Positions 37,348-46,207 of a stretch of 64,000 nucleotides of DNA are shown piece by piece. The notes under the pieces are model-generated. The model saw only the letters and a program-made list of their open reading frames with translations. It was not told where the DNA came from and made no database searches. Positions within the stretch are counted from its first letter, which is position 1. The number at the start of each line of letters is the position of its first letter. The translations under genes and the position numbers were made by a program. Origin of the DNA: Streptomyces sp. NBC_01353 (GTDB taxonomy: Bacteria > Actinomycetota > Actinomycetes > Streptomycetales > Streptomycetaceae); assembly GCF_036237275.1 (NCBI RefSeq), contig NZ_CP108352.1, forward strand, positions 6,076,001-6,140,000, given 5' to 3'.

Positions 37348-37370
37348 CCCTGACGCTGCGACAAGGTCAA
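37348..37370 (-). promoter_or_regulatory. MerR-type promoter with spacer palindrome
   Basis: Reading the minus strand, TTGACC (-35, at 37370-37365) overlaps an inverted repeat CCTTGTCGC-A-GCGTCAGGG with 7 of 9 matching arm positions. Such dyads between -35 and -10 are the sites where MerR proteins twist the promoter. It ends 15 bp upstream of the MerR ATG, so transcription is close to leaderless. Confidence 0.6.
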
Positions 37371-37404
37371 GCACGGCCGACACGGCGGGTAGCATGGTCG
37401 GCAC

Positions 37405-37817
37405 GGCAGACGAGCCGGGCGGGCGGCCGCGTGGGGATCCTCGGATCCTCCCGAGGAACGTCCGGGCTCCACAGGGCAGGGTGGTGGCTAACGGCCACCC
37501 GGGGTGACCCGCGGGACAGTGCCACAGAAAACAGACCGCCGGGGACCTCGGTCCTCGGTAAGGGTGAAACGGTGGTGTAAGAGACCACCAGCGCCTGAGG
37601 TGACTCAGGCGGCTAGGTAAACCCCACCCGGAGCAAGGTCAAGAGGGGCCGCCTGGAGACAGGCGACTCTGCGCGAACGCTTGAGGGCTGCCCGCCCGAG
37701 TTCGCGGGTAGACCGCACGAGACCGGCGGCAACGCCGGTCCTAGATGGATGGCCGTCACCCCGACGACCGCGAGGTCCCGGGGTACAGAACCCGGCGTAC
37801 AGCCCGGCTCGTCTGCC
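37405..37817 (+). ncRNA. rnpB: RNase P RNA, class A
   Basis: The catalytic RNA that cuts the 5' leader from tRNA precursors. The conserved 5' core GAGGAACGTCCGGGCTCC lies at about 37452-37469, followed by ACAGGGCAGGGTGGTGGCTA and, further on, GTGCCACAGAAAACAGACCG. The 3' core AGATGGATGGCCGTCAC is near 37743. The ends pair as helix P1: GCAGACGAGCCGGGC at 37406-37420 with GCCCGGCTCGTCTGC at 37802-37816. This pairing fixes the limits; length is about 413 nt, normal for Streptomyces. A strong hairpin follows. It sits between the MerR unit and a MazG-like gene. Confidence 0.95.
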
Positions 37818-37826
37818 TCCGGCTTC

Positions 37827-37866
37827 GAGAAGCCCCCGCCCGGGCATCACCCGGCGGGGGCTTCTC
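37827..37866 (+). terminator. Strong terminator of rnpB
   Basis: GAGAAGCCCCCGCC at 37827-37840 pairs without mismatch with GGCGGGGGCTTCTC at 37853-37866 around a 12-nt loop. It starts 9 bp after the RNase P RNA. Confidence 0.85.
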
Positions 37867-37915
37867 GCTGCGCGGTCAGCTCGCGTAGCCCCGACGAGCC
37901 CGACCCGCCCCGGCC

Positions 37916-38230
37916 TCACTCCGGCAGCGACCGCTCCGCCACCCGCCGAACGTGACCCGCGAAGACCTCGGACGCGTCCGGGGTGAGCGTCCGCAGGGCC
38001 ACCATCGCGGTGATGATCACGTCGCAGAGCTCGGCCTCGACGTCCTGCCAGGTGTGGCTCGTCCCCTTGCGCGGGTTCTGGCCGGTCGCGCCGATGACGG
38101 CCTGTGCCACCTCGCCGACCTCCTCCGAGAGCTTCAGGACGCGCAGCACGACGTCCTGTTCGGGCCGGAGGGTGTGGTTCGAGGAGATCCAGGCCGTCAG
38201 GCGGTCGATGGTGTTCCACGGGTCGGTCAT
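37916..38230 (-). CDS. MazG-like nucleotide pyrophosphohydrolase
   Basis: A 104-residue all-alpha NTP pyrophosphatase. The metal-binding EExxE motif is LKLSEEVGEVAQAV near residue 35, and the second acidic pair is DVEAELCDVIIT near 68. Such small MazG-like proteins hydrolyse abnormal or excess (d)NTPs. The ATG at 38230 gives a complete fold. It is convergent with rnpB and divergent from the 38274 gene, with only 43 bp between the two starts. Confidence 0.85.
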   Translation of the reverse strand: MTDPWNTIDRLTAWISSNHTLRPEQDVVLRVLKLSEEVGEVAQAVIGATGQNPRKGTSHTWQDVEAELCDVIITAMVALRTLTPDASEVFAGHVRRVAERSLPE

Positions 38231-38273
38231 GGGGCAGAAGACTGCCAGCTCGGCGCGTCGGTAGGGTACGCGG

Positions 38274-39290
38274 ATGATGTTCCGGCGCGGGGGGCGGCTG
38301 CGAGCCGCCGTAGGGGAGTTCGAGACCGCCGTGCGGGCGCAGGATGGCGCCGCCGCCGAGCGGGCCTTCGGAGGGCTGCACAGGGCCTTCGGTCGGGCGG
38401 GTGACGCGGAGCTGCTGGAGGCCGGGCCCCGGCTCGCGGCGTTCCTCGGCGAGGTGCCCCCGGGGCCGCGCGCCGTGACCGCGGTGATGATCGGGGCCTG
38501 TGTGGAGCGCGGCGCCGACGCCGTCGCCTCCGCGCCCGCCGTCTTCGCGGGGGCGCGTGAGGCGTTCGAGGCCGCAGAGGTGTTCTGCGAGCGGTGGGCG
38601 GCCACCGGCGGCGGCGACCTGCCGGGCCATGAGGACGACGACCTGACGGAGGCCGACGTCGAGCGGGTCGGCTACGACGCCGTCGTCGGCTGGGAGTCGC
38701 TCCCGCAGTGGGAGATGGCCTGTGTCGCGATGCTCAACGCGAAGGCGGTACGGCGCGAGGCCGGCGGCAAGCGGGAGCTGCGGGCGGTCGTGGAGCGCGT
38801 GCGGGAGACGTCGGGGGAGCCGTTCAAGTGCCTCGCCTACGCCCTGGACGTGCTGGACGACGAGCCGCTCGTCGTCCTCGACCGGAAGACCGGTGCCGGC
38901 TTCGTCGTACGCGTCTCGGGGATCGGCGACAACTTCCAGCTGCACACCCTCCTCGCCGACGCCCTGATCGGCGGCGGGCACCTCCCCGGTGCGGCGCCCT
39001 CCGTGCAGGCCGCCGCCATGTGCCGCGACCAGCCCGGGATGAGCCCGACCACCGGCTCGTTCAACCTCGTCGGCGCCGACGGCGAATGGATCTGGAACGA
39101 GGGCAACCCCTCCGAGATCCCGCTCGTCGACGGGGTACGGATCGTGGTCCTCGACCCGCCTTCGTACGAGCGGAGTTGGCCCGCCGGCCGGTTCTTCCCC
39201 GGGATGACCGGCGAGCTGGTCCTCGAACGCGTCCTGACCGGGAGCGAGGCCGCGGCCCTGCTCGTCCAGGTGGCCGAGTCCGTGCGCTGA
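38274..39290 (+). CDS. Conserved hypothetical protein
   Basis: A 338-residue soluble protein without signal peptide or membrane helix. The N-terminal part (1-110) is helical. The middle and C-terminal part has ordered blocks such as FKCLAYALDVLDDEPLVVLDRKTG, split here as FKCLAYALDVL and EPLVVLDRKTG, then GNPSEIPLVDGVRIVVLDPPS. It looks like a protein found widely in Streptomyces, but I do not recognise a domain with a known function. ATG 38277 directly after the first ATG is an equal start. It is followed by the NTF2-like gene. Confidence 0.75.
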   Translation: MMFRRGGRLRAAVGEFETAVRAQDGAAAERAFGGLHRAFGRAGDAELLEAGPRLAAFLGEVPPGPRAVTAVMIGACVERGADAVASAPAVFAGAREAFEAAEVFCERWAATGGGDLPGHEDDDLTEADVERVGYDAVVGWESLPQWEMACVAMLNAKAVRREAGGKRELRAVVERVRETSGEPFKCLAYALDVLDDEPLVVLDRKTGAGFVVRVSGIGDNFQLHTLLADALIGGGHLPGAAPSVQAAAMCRDQPGMSPTTGSFNLVGADGEWIWNEGNPSEIPLVDGVRIVVLDPPSYERSWPAGRFFPGMTGELVLERVLTGSEAAALLVQVAESVR

Positions 39291-39353
39291 GCCGCGCCAC
39301 ACGCGCGGCCCGGATCCGTGGGGATCGGGGCGGGGCGGTGTACGGGTAGGCCC

Positions 39354-39677
39354 ATGACGATTCCCGTGGACAGACTCACCGACCCGGCCGTGCGCGCCTT
39401 CGTCGCGGCACTCAACGCCAACGACCGCGACGCCTTCTTCGCGGTCCTCACCCCCGGCGCCACCATGTCCGACGACGGCTCCGACCGGAACGTCGACGAG
39501 TGGACCGACAAGGAGATCTTCTCCTCGCGCGGCCATATGGAGATCGAGTCCGAGAAGGACGGCGGGCACGCCCTCGTCGCCCGCTACCGCAACGACACCT
39601 GGGGTGAGATGCGGACGGCCTGGCGGTTCCACGTGCAGGACGGGAAGATCACCCGCTTCGAGACCGGCCAGGCGTAG
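39354..39677 (+). CDS. NTF2-like (SnoaL-type) small protein
   Basis: A 107-residue protein with the NTF2-like cone fold pattern: helix VRAFVAALNANDRDAFFAVL, then TPGATMSDDG, and C-terminal beta strands with MRTAWRFHVQDGKITRFETGQA (AWRFHVQDGKITRFE is the family-like end). The fold serves as enzyme or binding scaffold; no catalytic set is clear here. It lies 63 bp after the hypothetical gene and is followed by a GC-rich hairpin before a convergent SDR gene. Confidence 0.8.
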   Translation: MTIPVDRLTDPAVRAFVAALNANDRDAFFAVLTPGATMSDDGSDRNVDEWTDKEIFSSRGHMEIESEKDGGHALVARYRNDTWGEMRTAWRFHVQDGKITRFETGQA

Positions 39678-39686
39678 CGTCCGAGG

Positions 39687-39713
39687 GGCCTCCCCGGGTC
39701 CCCCCGGGGGGCC
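39687..39713. terminator. GC-rich hairpin between convergent genes
   Basis: GGCCTCCCCGGG pairs with CCCGGGGGGCC with a small mismatch. It lies between the convergent NTF2-like and SDR genes. Two copies of CCTCCCGGCACGC follow at about 39723-39749. Confidence 0.55.
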
Positions 39714-39761
39714 TGCCGGGGCCTCCCGGCACGCCCTCCCGGCACGCCCTTCCGAGGGCCC

Positions 39762-40517
39762 CTATCCCCGCCCGATGTACGGCATCGCCGATGCCATCAC
39801 CGTCGCGAACTGCACGTTCGCCTCCAGCGGCAGCCCCGCCATGTGCACCACCGTCGCCGCCACATCCGCCGCGTCCATGACCGGCTCCACCGCCAGCTCC
39901 CCGTTGGCCTGCAGAATCCCCGTCTGCATCCGCGCCGTCATCTCCGTCGCCGCGTTCCCGATGTCGATCTGACCGCAGGCGATCCGGTACGGGCGCCCGT
40001 CCAGGGACAGCGACTTCGTCAGCCCCGTCATCGCGTGCTTCGTCGCCGTGTACGCGATCGAGTGCGGGCGCGGCACGTGCGCCGAGATCGAGCCGTTGTT
40101 GATGATCCGGCCGCCCTGCGGGGACTGCTCCTTCATCGCCCGGTAGGCCGCCTGGGCGCACAAGAAGGCGCCCGTCAGGTTCACGTCGACGACCGAGCGC
40201 CAGGTCTCGTGGTCCAGCTCCTCGACCGGGACGCCGCCGCCCGCGAACGTACCCGCGTTGTTGAAGAGCAGGTCGACCCGGCCGAACCGGTCCCGTACCG
40301 CCTCGAAGAGGGCCGTCACCGCCTCCGGTGAGGTCACGTCCGTCGGTACGCACAGGACGTCGGACGACGAAACGGACGCGGCCGTCTCCTCCAGGGGTTC
40401 CCGCCGGCGGCCCGCCAGCGCCACCGACCAGCCCGCCTCGGCCAGGGCCCGTGCCACGCCGCGGCCGATGCCCGAACCCGCTCCCGTCACCACTGCGATG
40501 CGCGACTCAGTACTCAT
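39762..40517 (-). CDS. Short-chain dehydrogenase/reductase
   Basis: A 251-residue classical SDR. It has the cofactor motif [13 protein letters not shown] near residue 10, RR in AGRRREP (fits NADP use), the structural [10 protein letters not shown], catalytic Ser in NNGSISAH and the Tyr-Lys pair in [12 protein letters not shown]. Substrate unknown. It is divergent from the PhoD gene, with 135 bp between the starts. Confidence 0.88.
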   Translation of the reverse strand: MSTESRIAVVTGAGSGIGRGVARALAEAGWSVALAGRRREPLEETAASVSSSDVLCVPTDVTSPEAVTALFEAVRDRFGRVDLLFNNAGTFAGGGVPVEELDHETWRSVVDVNLTGAFLCAQAAYRAMKEQSPQGGRIINNGSISAHVPRPHSIAYTATKHAMTGLTKSLSLDGRPYRIACGQIDIGNAATEMTARMQTGILQANGELAVEPVMDAADVAATVVHMAGLPLEANVQFATVMASAMPYIGRG

Positions 40518-40652
40518 GGGCGCGCAGCGTACGGCAGACGCGTGCCCCATGAACTCATCCGTCCGACACGTGGATGTTCTGTACCCGACAACGTGGCGTC
40601 GTCCCACCCCACTCCAATACCGGACGGACAACATCCGCCTGGGGAGGGATAC

Positions 40653-42284
40653 ATGACACACACTCAGCAGCGCGAAGGCGAACTGCGGGCCGCCGCCCGC
40701 CACTTCGACCGACGTCGCTTCCTCACCGTCACCGGGGCCGCCGCCGCGCTCGCCTTCGCGGTCAACCTGCCGGCCGCCGGCGCCGCGAGCGCCGCCGAGC
40801 TGAACCCTGCTCGAATCACCGAGAACCCGTTCACCCTGGGGGTGGCATCCGGCGACCCGCTGCCCCGCTCCGTCGTCCTCTGGACACGGCTCGCGCCCCG
40901 CCCCTTCGAGCCCGACAGCGGACTGCCCCGCGAGCGCGTCGCCGTCCACTGGGAGCTCGCCCACGACGAGCGCTTCGGCCGTACCGTCCGGCGCGGCAAG
41001 GTCACCGCCCATCCCGAGTACCAGCACAGCGTCCATGTCGAGATCGACCAGCTGGACTCGGACCGCGTGTACTTCTACCGGTTCCGCGCCGGCGACTGGA
41101 CCAGCCCGGTCGGCCGCACCCGGACCGCGCCCGCCGCCGGCGCCCGGATATCCGAGCTCACCCTCGCCGCCGTCTCCTGCCAGGCGTACCACGACGGCTA
41201 CTTCACCGCGTACGGACATCTCGCCCAGGAGGACGTCGACGTCGTCTTCCACCTCGGCGACTACCTCTACGAGTACGCCGTCAACGCCACCGGCGGCGCC
41301 CGCGCCTACACCTACCGGCGCCTGCCCGCCGTCTTCAACCGGGAGACGATCACCCTGGAGGACTACCGGCTGCGGTACGCCCTCTACAAGTCCGACCCCG
41401 ACCTGCAGGCCGCGCACGCCGCCCACCCCTTCGTCGTCACCTGGGACGACCACGAGACCGAGAACAACTACGCGGGCGAGATTCCCGAGAACGACGTGCC
41501 GCCGGAGGAGTTCCTGCTCCGCCGCGCCGCCGCCTACCGCGCCTACTGGGAGAACCAGCCCCTCCGCAGGCCCCAGCAGCCCGAGGGCCCCGACATGCGG
41601 CTCTACCGCCGCCTCCGCTTCGGCCGGCTGGCGCAGTTCGACATCCTCGACACCCGCCAGTACCGCTCCAACCAGGCGTACGGCGACGGCTGGCAGGTCC
41701 CCGGGCCCGAGTCCGAGGACCCGAGCCGCACCATGACCGGCGCCACGCAGGAGCGGTGGCTGCTCGACGGCTGGCACGACTCGCGCGCGCTGTGGAACGT
41801 CCTCCCGCAGCAGGTCGTCTTCGCCGAGCGGCGCAATGTGCCCACCGCCGACTTCAAGCTGTCCATGGACTCCTGGGACGGCTATCCGGCCTCCCGGCAG
41901 CGCCTCCTGGACGGCGCGGCGGCGGCCGGGGTCGAGAACCTGATGGTGCTCACCGGCGACGTCCACGTCGGCTACGGCCTCGACATCAAGGCCGACCACC
42001 GCGACCCCGCGTCCCGGACCCTCGGCACCGAGATCGTCGCCACCTCCATCGCCAGCGGCAAGGACGGCGCCGACCGGCCCGCCAACTACGACGCCCTCAC
42101 CCAGGCCAACCCGCACATGAAGTTCTACAACGGGCGGCGCGGCTATGTGACGGTCGCGCTCGGCCTGGACAGCGCCCGCGCCGACTTCCGTACGGTCTCG
42201 GCCGTGACGACCCCGGGCGCCCCGGTCGTCACGGCCGGCTCCTACGTCACGGAGGCGGGCAACCCGGGCCTCAAGCCCGCGTGA
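40653..42284 (+). CDS. phoD: Alkaline phosphatase D, Tat-exported
   Basis: A 543-residue secreted phosphodiesterase/phosphatase of the PhoD family. The Tat signal is [13 protein letters not shown] near residue 18, followed by a hydrophobic core and AxA cleavage near 45. The family start [23 protein letters not shown] is split here as [10 protein letters not shown] and VVLWTRLAP. Metal ligands lie in [22 protein letters not shown] and [10 protein letters not shown]. It should release phosphate from extracellular esters. The ribosome site GGAGGG precedes ATG 40653. I saw no clear PHO box in the upstream 135 bp. Its 3' end overlaps the convergent oxidoreductase gene by 14 bp. Confidence 0.92.
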   Translation: MTHTQQREGELRAAARHFDRRRFLTVTGAAAALAFAVNLPAAGAASAAELNPARITENPFTLGVASGDPLPRSVVLWTRLAPRPFEPDSGLPRERVAVHWELAHDERFGRTVRRGKVTAHPEYQHSVHVEIDQLDSDRVYFYRFRAGDWTSPVGRTRTAPAAGARISELTLAAVSCQAYHDGYFTAYGHLAQEDVDVVFHLGDYLYEYAVNATGGARAYTYRRLPAVFNRETITLEDYRLRYALYKSDPDLQAAHAAHPFVVTWDDHETENNYAGEIPENDVPPEEFLLRRAAAYRAYWENQPLRRPQQPEGPDMRLYRRLRFGRLAQFDILDTRQYRSNQAYGDGWQVPGPESEDPSRTMTGATQERWLLDGWHDSRALWNVLPQQVVFAERRNVPTADFKLSMDSWDGYPASRQRLLDGAAAAGVENLMVLTGDVHVGYGLDIKADHRDPASRTLGTEIVATSIASGKDGADRPANYDALTQANPHMKFYNGRRGYVTVALGLDSARADFRTVSAVTTPGAPVVTAGSYVTEAGNPGLKPA

Positions 42285-43281
42285 CCGACAGCTCGGACGG
42301 ATAGCGGACGCCGACACGGTCCCGTACCGCGTCGAGCGTCCGCATCACCGCGAGCGAACCCTCCAGCGGCACGAGCGGAGACTCCGTCTCGCCCGCGCGC
42401 AGACACCGCATGACCTCCGCCGCCTCATGGCGGAGCGAGTGCGGATCGTCCTCGTTCACGAACTCCTCCGGCTCCCGGCCGGCCCGGTGCAGCGTGAACC
42501 GGTCCAGGAAGAAGAAGCCGCGCGGAACGTCGATCCGGCCCCGCGACCCCGTCACCGACGCGGTCAGCGGGGTGTCCGCCACGAGCGAGCAGGACAGCAG
42601 GGCCGAGGCTCCGGAGTCCCAGCCCAGAAGCATCCCCGTGTTCAGGTCGACGCCCTCGGGCGAGAGGAGGGCGTGCGCCTGCACCGAGTCGGGCTCGCCG
42701 AGCAGCAGCTGCGCGAACGAGACGGGGTACACCCCGAGGTCCAGGAGCGCCCCGCCGCCCACCGCCGGGTCCCGCAGCCGGTGGTCCGCGGCGAACGCGC
42801 CCGCGAGCCCGAAGTCCGCCTGCACGGTCCTGACCTCACCGATCGCCCCGTCCGCGACCAGCTCCCGGATACGCCGGATCAGGGGGTTGCAGTACATCCA
42901 CATGGCCTCCATCAGGAAGAGACCACGGTCCCGTGCGAGGGCGACCAACTCCTCTGCCTCGCCCGCGTTGAGCGTGAAAGCCTTCTCGCAGAGGACCGCC
43001 TTGCCCGCCTCCAGGGCGAGCCCGGCGGCCGCGCGGTGCGCGTGGTGCGGGGTCGCCACGTACACCACGTCGACGTCGGGGTCGGAGGTGAGCGCCTCCC
43101 ACTCCCCGTACGCCCGCGGTATCCCGAACCGGTCGGCGAAGGCCTTCGCCGACGCCTCCGTACGGGAGGCGACGGCCACGACCTCCGCGCCCTCCATCGT
43201 CAGCAGATCGGTGGTGAACCGGGCGGCGATCCCGCCGGTCGCCAGCACACCCCACCGCACGGTCTTCCCGGACGTTCCCAT
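42271..43281 (-). CDS. Gfo/Idh/MocA-family oxidoreductase
   Basis: A 336-residue NAD(P)-dependent dehydrogenase. The N-terminal Rossmann part has [18 protein letters not shown] and [10 protein letters not shown], and the conserved Lys-containing loop is [10 protein letters not shown]. The C-terminal alpha/beta domain includes [19 protein letters not shown]. It oxidises or reduces a sugar, inositol or diol; a trans-dihydrodiol dehydrogenase-like activity is possible. ATG 43281 is chosen because it starts one residue block before the Rossmann fold and follows GGGGTGGGGC. It is divergent from the MFS gene at 43358. Confidence 0.88.
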   Translation of the reverse strand: MGTSGKTVRWGVLATGGIAARFTTDLLTMEGAEVVAVASRTEASAKAFADRFGIPRAYGEWEALTSDPDVDVVYVATPHHAHRAAAGLALEAGKAVLCEKAFTLNAGEAEELVALARDRGLFLMEAMWMYCNPLIRRIRELVADGAIGEVRTVQADFGLAGAFAADHRLRDPAVGGGALLDLGVYPVSFAQLLLGEPDSVQAHALLSPEGVDLNTGMLLGWDSGASALLSCSLVADTPLTASVTGSRGRIDVPRGFFFLDRFTLHRAGREPEEFVNEDDPHSLRHEAAEVMRCLRAGETESPLVPLEGSLAVMRTLDAVRDRVGVRYPSELSVTRA

Positions 43282-43357
43282 GCCCCACCCCAAAAGGTCT
43301 CGACCATCCCGGACGAGCTGAGAGCATAGGGAAAGTTTCAACGAAATGGAGCAGTCG

Positions 43358-44629
43358 ATGCCGGAGAGCGGCCGGACCAGCACGAAAGATCACATAGTCG
43401 AAGGGCCGGTCGTCGCAGCCCGGCGCGCGGGGCTGCTCGTCACCCTGGTCCTCGGTGGACTCACGGCCCTGCCCCCGCTCTCCATGGACATGTACCTGCC
43501 CGCCCTGCCGGAGGTCACGGAGTCGCTGCGCTCGCCCGCCGCGACCGTCCAGCTGACCCTCACCGCCTGCCTCGCCGGCATGGCGCTCGGCCAACTCGTC
43601 GTGGGCCCCATGAGCGACAAGTGGGGACGCCGGCGGCCGCTGCTCATCGGCATGATCGTGTACGTCGCCGCCACCGCGGTCTGCGCGCTCGCGCCCTCCG
43701 CCGAACTCCTCATCGCCTTCCGGCTGCTCCAGGGCCTGGCGGGCGCGGCCGGCATCGTCATCGCCCGAGCCGTCGTCCGTGACCTGTACGACGGCGTCGA
43801 CATGGCGCGGTTCTTCTCCACCCTGATGCTGATCTCCGGCGTCGCCCCGATCATCGCCCCGCTCATCGGCGGCCAGATCCTGCGGATCACCGACTGGCGC
43901 GGCGTCTTCCACGTCCTCACCGTCATCGGCGTCCTGCTCACCGTGGTGGTGTGGAAGTTCCTCGCCGAGACCCTGCCGCCCGAGCGGCGGCACGCGGGCG
44001 GGGTCGGCGAGGCGCTGCGGACCATGCGCGGGCTGCTCGCGGACCGGGTCTTCACCGGCTACATGCTGGCCGGCGGGCTCGCCTTCGCCGCGCTCTTCGC
44101 GTACATCTCGGCGTCCCCGTTCGTCGTGCAGGAGATCTACGGCGCGTCCCCGCAGACCTTCAGCCTCCTCTTCGGCCTCAACTCCATCGGGCTCGTCGCC
44201 GTCGGCCAGATCAACGGCAAGCTGCTCGTCGGACGCGTCAGCCTGGACAAGGCGCTGGGCTTCGGGCTGAGCGTGATCCTGCTCGCCTCGGTGGCGCTGG
44301 TGCTCATGACGAGCGGCCTGTTCGGGAAGCTGGGTCTCGTCCCGATCGCCGCCGGTCTGTTCGTCCTGATGTCGGCGATGGGTCTGGCGATGCCGAACAC
44401 CAACGCGCAGGCGTTGATGCGAACCCCGCACGCTGCGGGCTCCGCGTCGGCGCTGCTCGGCACCTCGTCCTTCCTGATCGGCGCGATCGCGTCGCCGCTC
44501 GTGGGCATCGCGGGGGAGGCGACGGCGGTCCCGATGGCGGTGGTGCAACTGGTGTGCGCGATCGCGGCACTCGGCTGCTTCCTCGCGCTGTGCCGCCCAT
44601 GGAGGAAGGCGCAGGCGCAGGAGGCCTGA
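43358..44629 (+). CDS. Bcr/CflA-type multidrug MFS exporter
   Basis: A 423-residue membrane protein with 12 predicted helices. The DHA1 Bcr/CflA features are visible: LPPLSMDMYLPALPEV in helix 1, motif A GPMSDKWGRRRPLLIG after helix 2, and LLQGLAGAAGIVIARAVVRD at helix 4. These proton antiporters export drugs or metabolites (bicyclomycin, cysteine and others). ATG 43358 has GGAG 6 nt upstream; ATG 43346 is an in-frame alternative without a ribosome site. A long repeat-rich gap follows the gene. Confidence 0.88.
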   Translation: MPESGRTSTKDHIVEGPVVAARRAGLLVTLVLGGLTALPPLSMDMYLPALPEVTESLRSPAATVQLTLTACLAGMALGQLVVGPMSDKWGRRRPLLIGMIVYVAATAVCALAPSAELLIAFRLLQGLAGAAGIVIARAVVRDLYDGVDMARFFSTLMLISGVAPIIAPLIGGQILRITDWRGVFHVLTVIGVLLTVVVWKFLAETLPPERRHAGGVGEALRTMRGLLADRVFTGYMLAGGLAFAALFAYISASPFVVQEIYGASPQTFSLLFGLNSIGLVAVGQINGKLLVGRVSLDKALGFGLSVILLASVALVLMTSGLFGKLGLVPIAAGLFVLMSAMGLAMPNTNAQALMRTPHAAGSASALLGTSSFLIGAIASPLVGIAGEATAVPMAVVQLVCAIAALGCFLALCRPWRKAQAQEA

Positions 44630-45032
44630 GGCGGCGGACGCGGGGCGATGCCACGGGTCGGTCGGGGGCCGGCCTGGGCTACGCCCGGTCCTGCTCCGCA
44701 GACGGCCGATCCCGGCCGGCAGACGGCCGGTCCCGGCCCGCCCTGCCCACCGCGGTCGGTCCCTGCCCACCGCAGTCGGTCCCTGCCCACCGCGGCCAGT
44801 CCCGGCCCGCCCTGCCCACTGCGGCCAGTCCCGGCCCGCCCTGCCCACCGCGGCCGGTCCCGGCCCGCCGAGGTCGGTCCCGGGTCCACCCGCGGTCGGT
44901 CCCGGCCGCCAGGGTCCCTCCGTACGCCCCGGGTCGCACGGCCCACCGCGGCCCCGCCCCCATGGCCGGTCCCGGGCGGCCGCACGGCCCGTCGCGGTCG
45001 GGGCCGGGTGGTCTTCGGCGCACGCCTAAAAT
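44630..45032. other. 403-bp non-coding gap with repeats
   Basis: No gene is supported here. Most of the stretch is occupied by the degenerate GTCCCGGCC-type tandem array (about 44708-44910). Near the right end, TAAAAT at 45027-45032 could serve as the -10 of the next gene. Confidence 0.5.
44708..44910. repeat. Degenerate 20/29-bp tandem repeat array
   Basis: Units begin with CCCGGCCCGC or CCCTGCCCAC and end with GCGG(T/C)C(G/A)GT. Three 20-bp copies run from 44741 to 44800, and 29-bp copies start at 44732, 44801 and 44830, with shorter relatives on both sides (44711, 44859, 44879). The array is non-coding on the strand of its neighbours. Confidence 0.75.
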
Positions 45033-46022
45033 GTGGAGGTGAACGCCTCTCCCTCCCTCGCCTCCGGTGACACGTTGCGCGTCGCCCTCGCCGGGCTTCT
45101 CGACGGGCTGCCGCCGCGCCAGGCGGCCCAGGCCGTCGACCGGCTGATCGCCACATACCGGGGGACCACCCCGACCGACGCCCCCGTGCTGCGCGACCGC
45201 TCCGACGTCGCCGCGTACGCCGCGTACCGGATGCCGGCGACCTTCGAGGCGGTACGGGCGGCTCTCGACGCGCTGCGGGACGCGGCGCCCGCGTGGGAGC
45301 CGGCGACGCACACCGACATCGGCGGCGGCACAGGCGCGGCGAGCTGGGCGGTCGCCGAGGCGTGGGACAGCCCCACGAGCACGACGGTCCTGGACTGGGC
45401 GGAGCCGGCGCTCGCGCTCGGCCGGGAGCTGGCGGCCGGCGTGTTCGAGGCGGAGTGGCGGCGGGCCCGCATCAGCGGCGCGCTCAAGCTCGACGAGACG
45501 GACCTCGTCACGGTCTCGTACGTCCTGAAGGAGCTCACCGAGGCCGACCGTCGGGCGGTCGTCACCGAGGCCGCGCGCGTGGCGCAGGCCGTCGTGATCG
45601 TCGAGCCCGGCACCCCCGACGGCTACGAGCGGATCATCGCGGCCCGCACGCTCCTCGTCGAGGCGGGGCTCACCGTGGCCGCGCCGTGCCCGCACAGCGG
45701 GGCGTGCCCGATCGAGCCGGGCGCGGACTGGTGCCACTTCGCCGCCCGGGTGAGCAGGTCGTCCCTGCACCGGCAGGTGAAGGGCGGCTCGCTGCCGTAC
45801 GAGGACGAGAAGTTCAGCTACGTCGCGGCGACCAGGTTCCCCGTGACGCCGACGGTGTCCCGGGTGACCCGTAAGCCCCAGATCCGCAAGGGCCAGGTCC
45901 TGCTGGAGCTCTGCGGCGCGGAGGAGACGGGCCTCACGCGCGAGACGGTCACCAAGCGCCACGGGACCCTCTACAAGGCCGCGAGGGACGCGGAGTGGGG
46001 CGACGCCTGGCCCCCGGAGTAG
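45033..46022 (+). CDS. Rsm22-family methyltransferase
   Basis: A protein of about 329 residues (GTG 45033) or 327 residues (GTG 45039). The SAM-binding motif is TDIGGGTGAASWA near residue 95, followed by the acidic loop VLDWAEPALALGRE. The Rsm22-type cysteine cluster CPHSGACPIEP and GADWCHFAARV lies near 225, and a last Cys is in LLELCGAEE. Relatives in mitochondria act on or near the small ribosomal subunit and bind an iron-sulfur cluster. If TAAAAT (45027-45032) is the -10, the mRNA would begin at about GTG 45039 and be leaderless. The 3' end is repeated downstream. Confidence 0.85.
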   Translation: MEVNASPSLASGDTLRVALAGLLDGLPPRQAAQAVDRLIATYRGTTPTDAPVLRDRSDVAAYAAYRMPATFEAVRAALDALRDAAPAWEPATHTDIGGGTGAASWAVAEAWDSPTSTTVLDWAEPALALGRELAAGVFEAEWRRARISGALKLDETDLVTVSYVLKELTEADRRAVVTEAARVAQAVVIVEPGTPDGYERIIAARTLLVEAGLTVAAPCPHSGACPIEPGADWCHFAARVSRSSLHRQVKGGSLPYEDEKFSYVAATRFPVTPTVSRVTRKPQIRKGQVLLELCGAEETGLTRETVTKRHGTLYKAARDAEWGDAWPPE

Positions 46023-46180
46023 CGGAGCCGGGGCCGGCGATCGGGCCCCGCGACGCCCGATCGTCGGAGTAGCCGAGTGGGGCGACGCCTGGCCCCCGGA
46101 GTAGCCGAGCCGGGGCGACAGTCGGGCCCCGCGAGGCCCGATCGCCGGAACAGCCGAGTGGGGCGATGCCCTGCCCCCGA
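45993..46180. repeat. 82-bp tandem duplication of a gene end
   Basis: The last 30 bp of the Rsm22-type gene plus the following 52 bp (45993-46074) are repeated at 46075-46155 with about 85 to 90 percent identity, and the first part a third time from 46156. All three copies begin GAGTGGGGCGA. The third copy is built into the terminator. Confidence 0.75.
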
Positions 46181-46201
46181 GCAGGGGCAGGGCATCGCCC
46201 C
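46160..46201. terminator. Perfect 18-bp hairpin, bidirectional
   Basis: GGGGCGATGCCCTGCCCC at 46160-46177 pairs without mismatch with 46184-46201 around a 6-nt loop. It lies between the convergent Rsm22-type and DDAH-like genes and ends 7 bp from the stop of the latter. Confidence 0.85.
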
Positions 46202-46207
46202 GCGGCG

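Noticed and set aside
37404-37860. Short frames within the RNase P RNA region
   Set aside because: The region is fully explained by rnpB and its terminator.
38837-39511. Minus-strand frame over the hypothetical and NTF2-like genes
   Set aside because: Composition-driven frame crossing two plus-strand genes, without recognisable features.
40518-40652. Possible PHO box in front of phoD
   Set aside because: Only isolated GTTC-like pieces are visible; no pair of 11-bp direct repeats of the GTTCACC type.
44708-44910. CRISPR array
   Set aside because: Units are contiguous and degenerate, with no unique spacers and no cas genes nearby.
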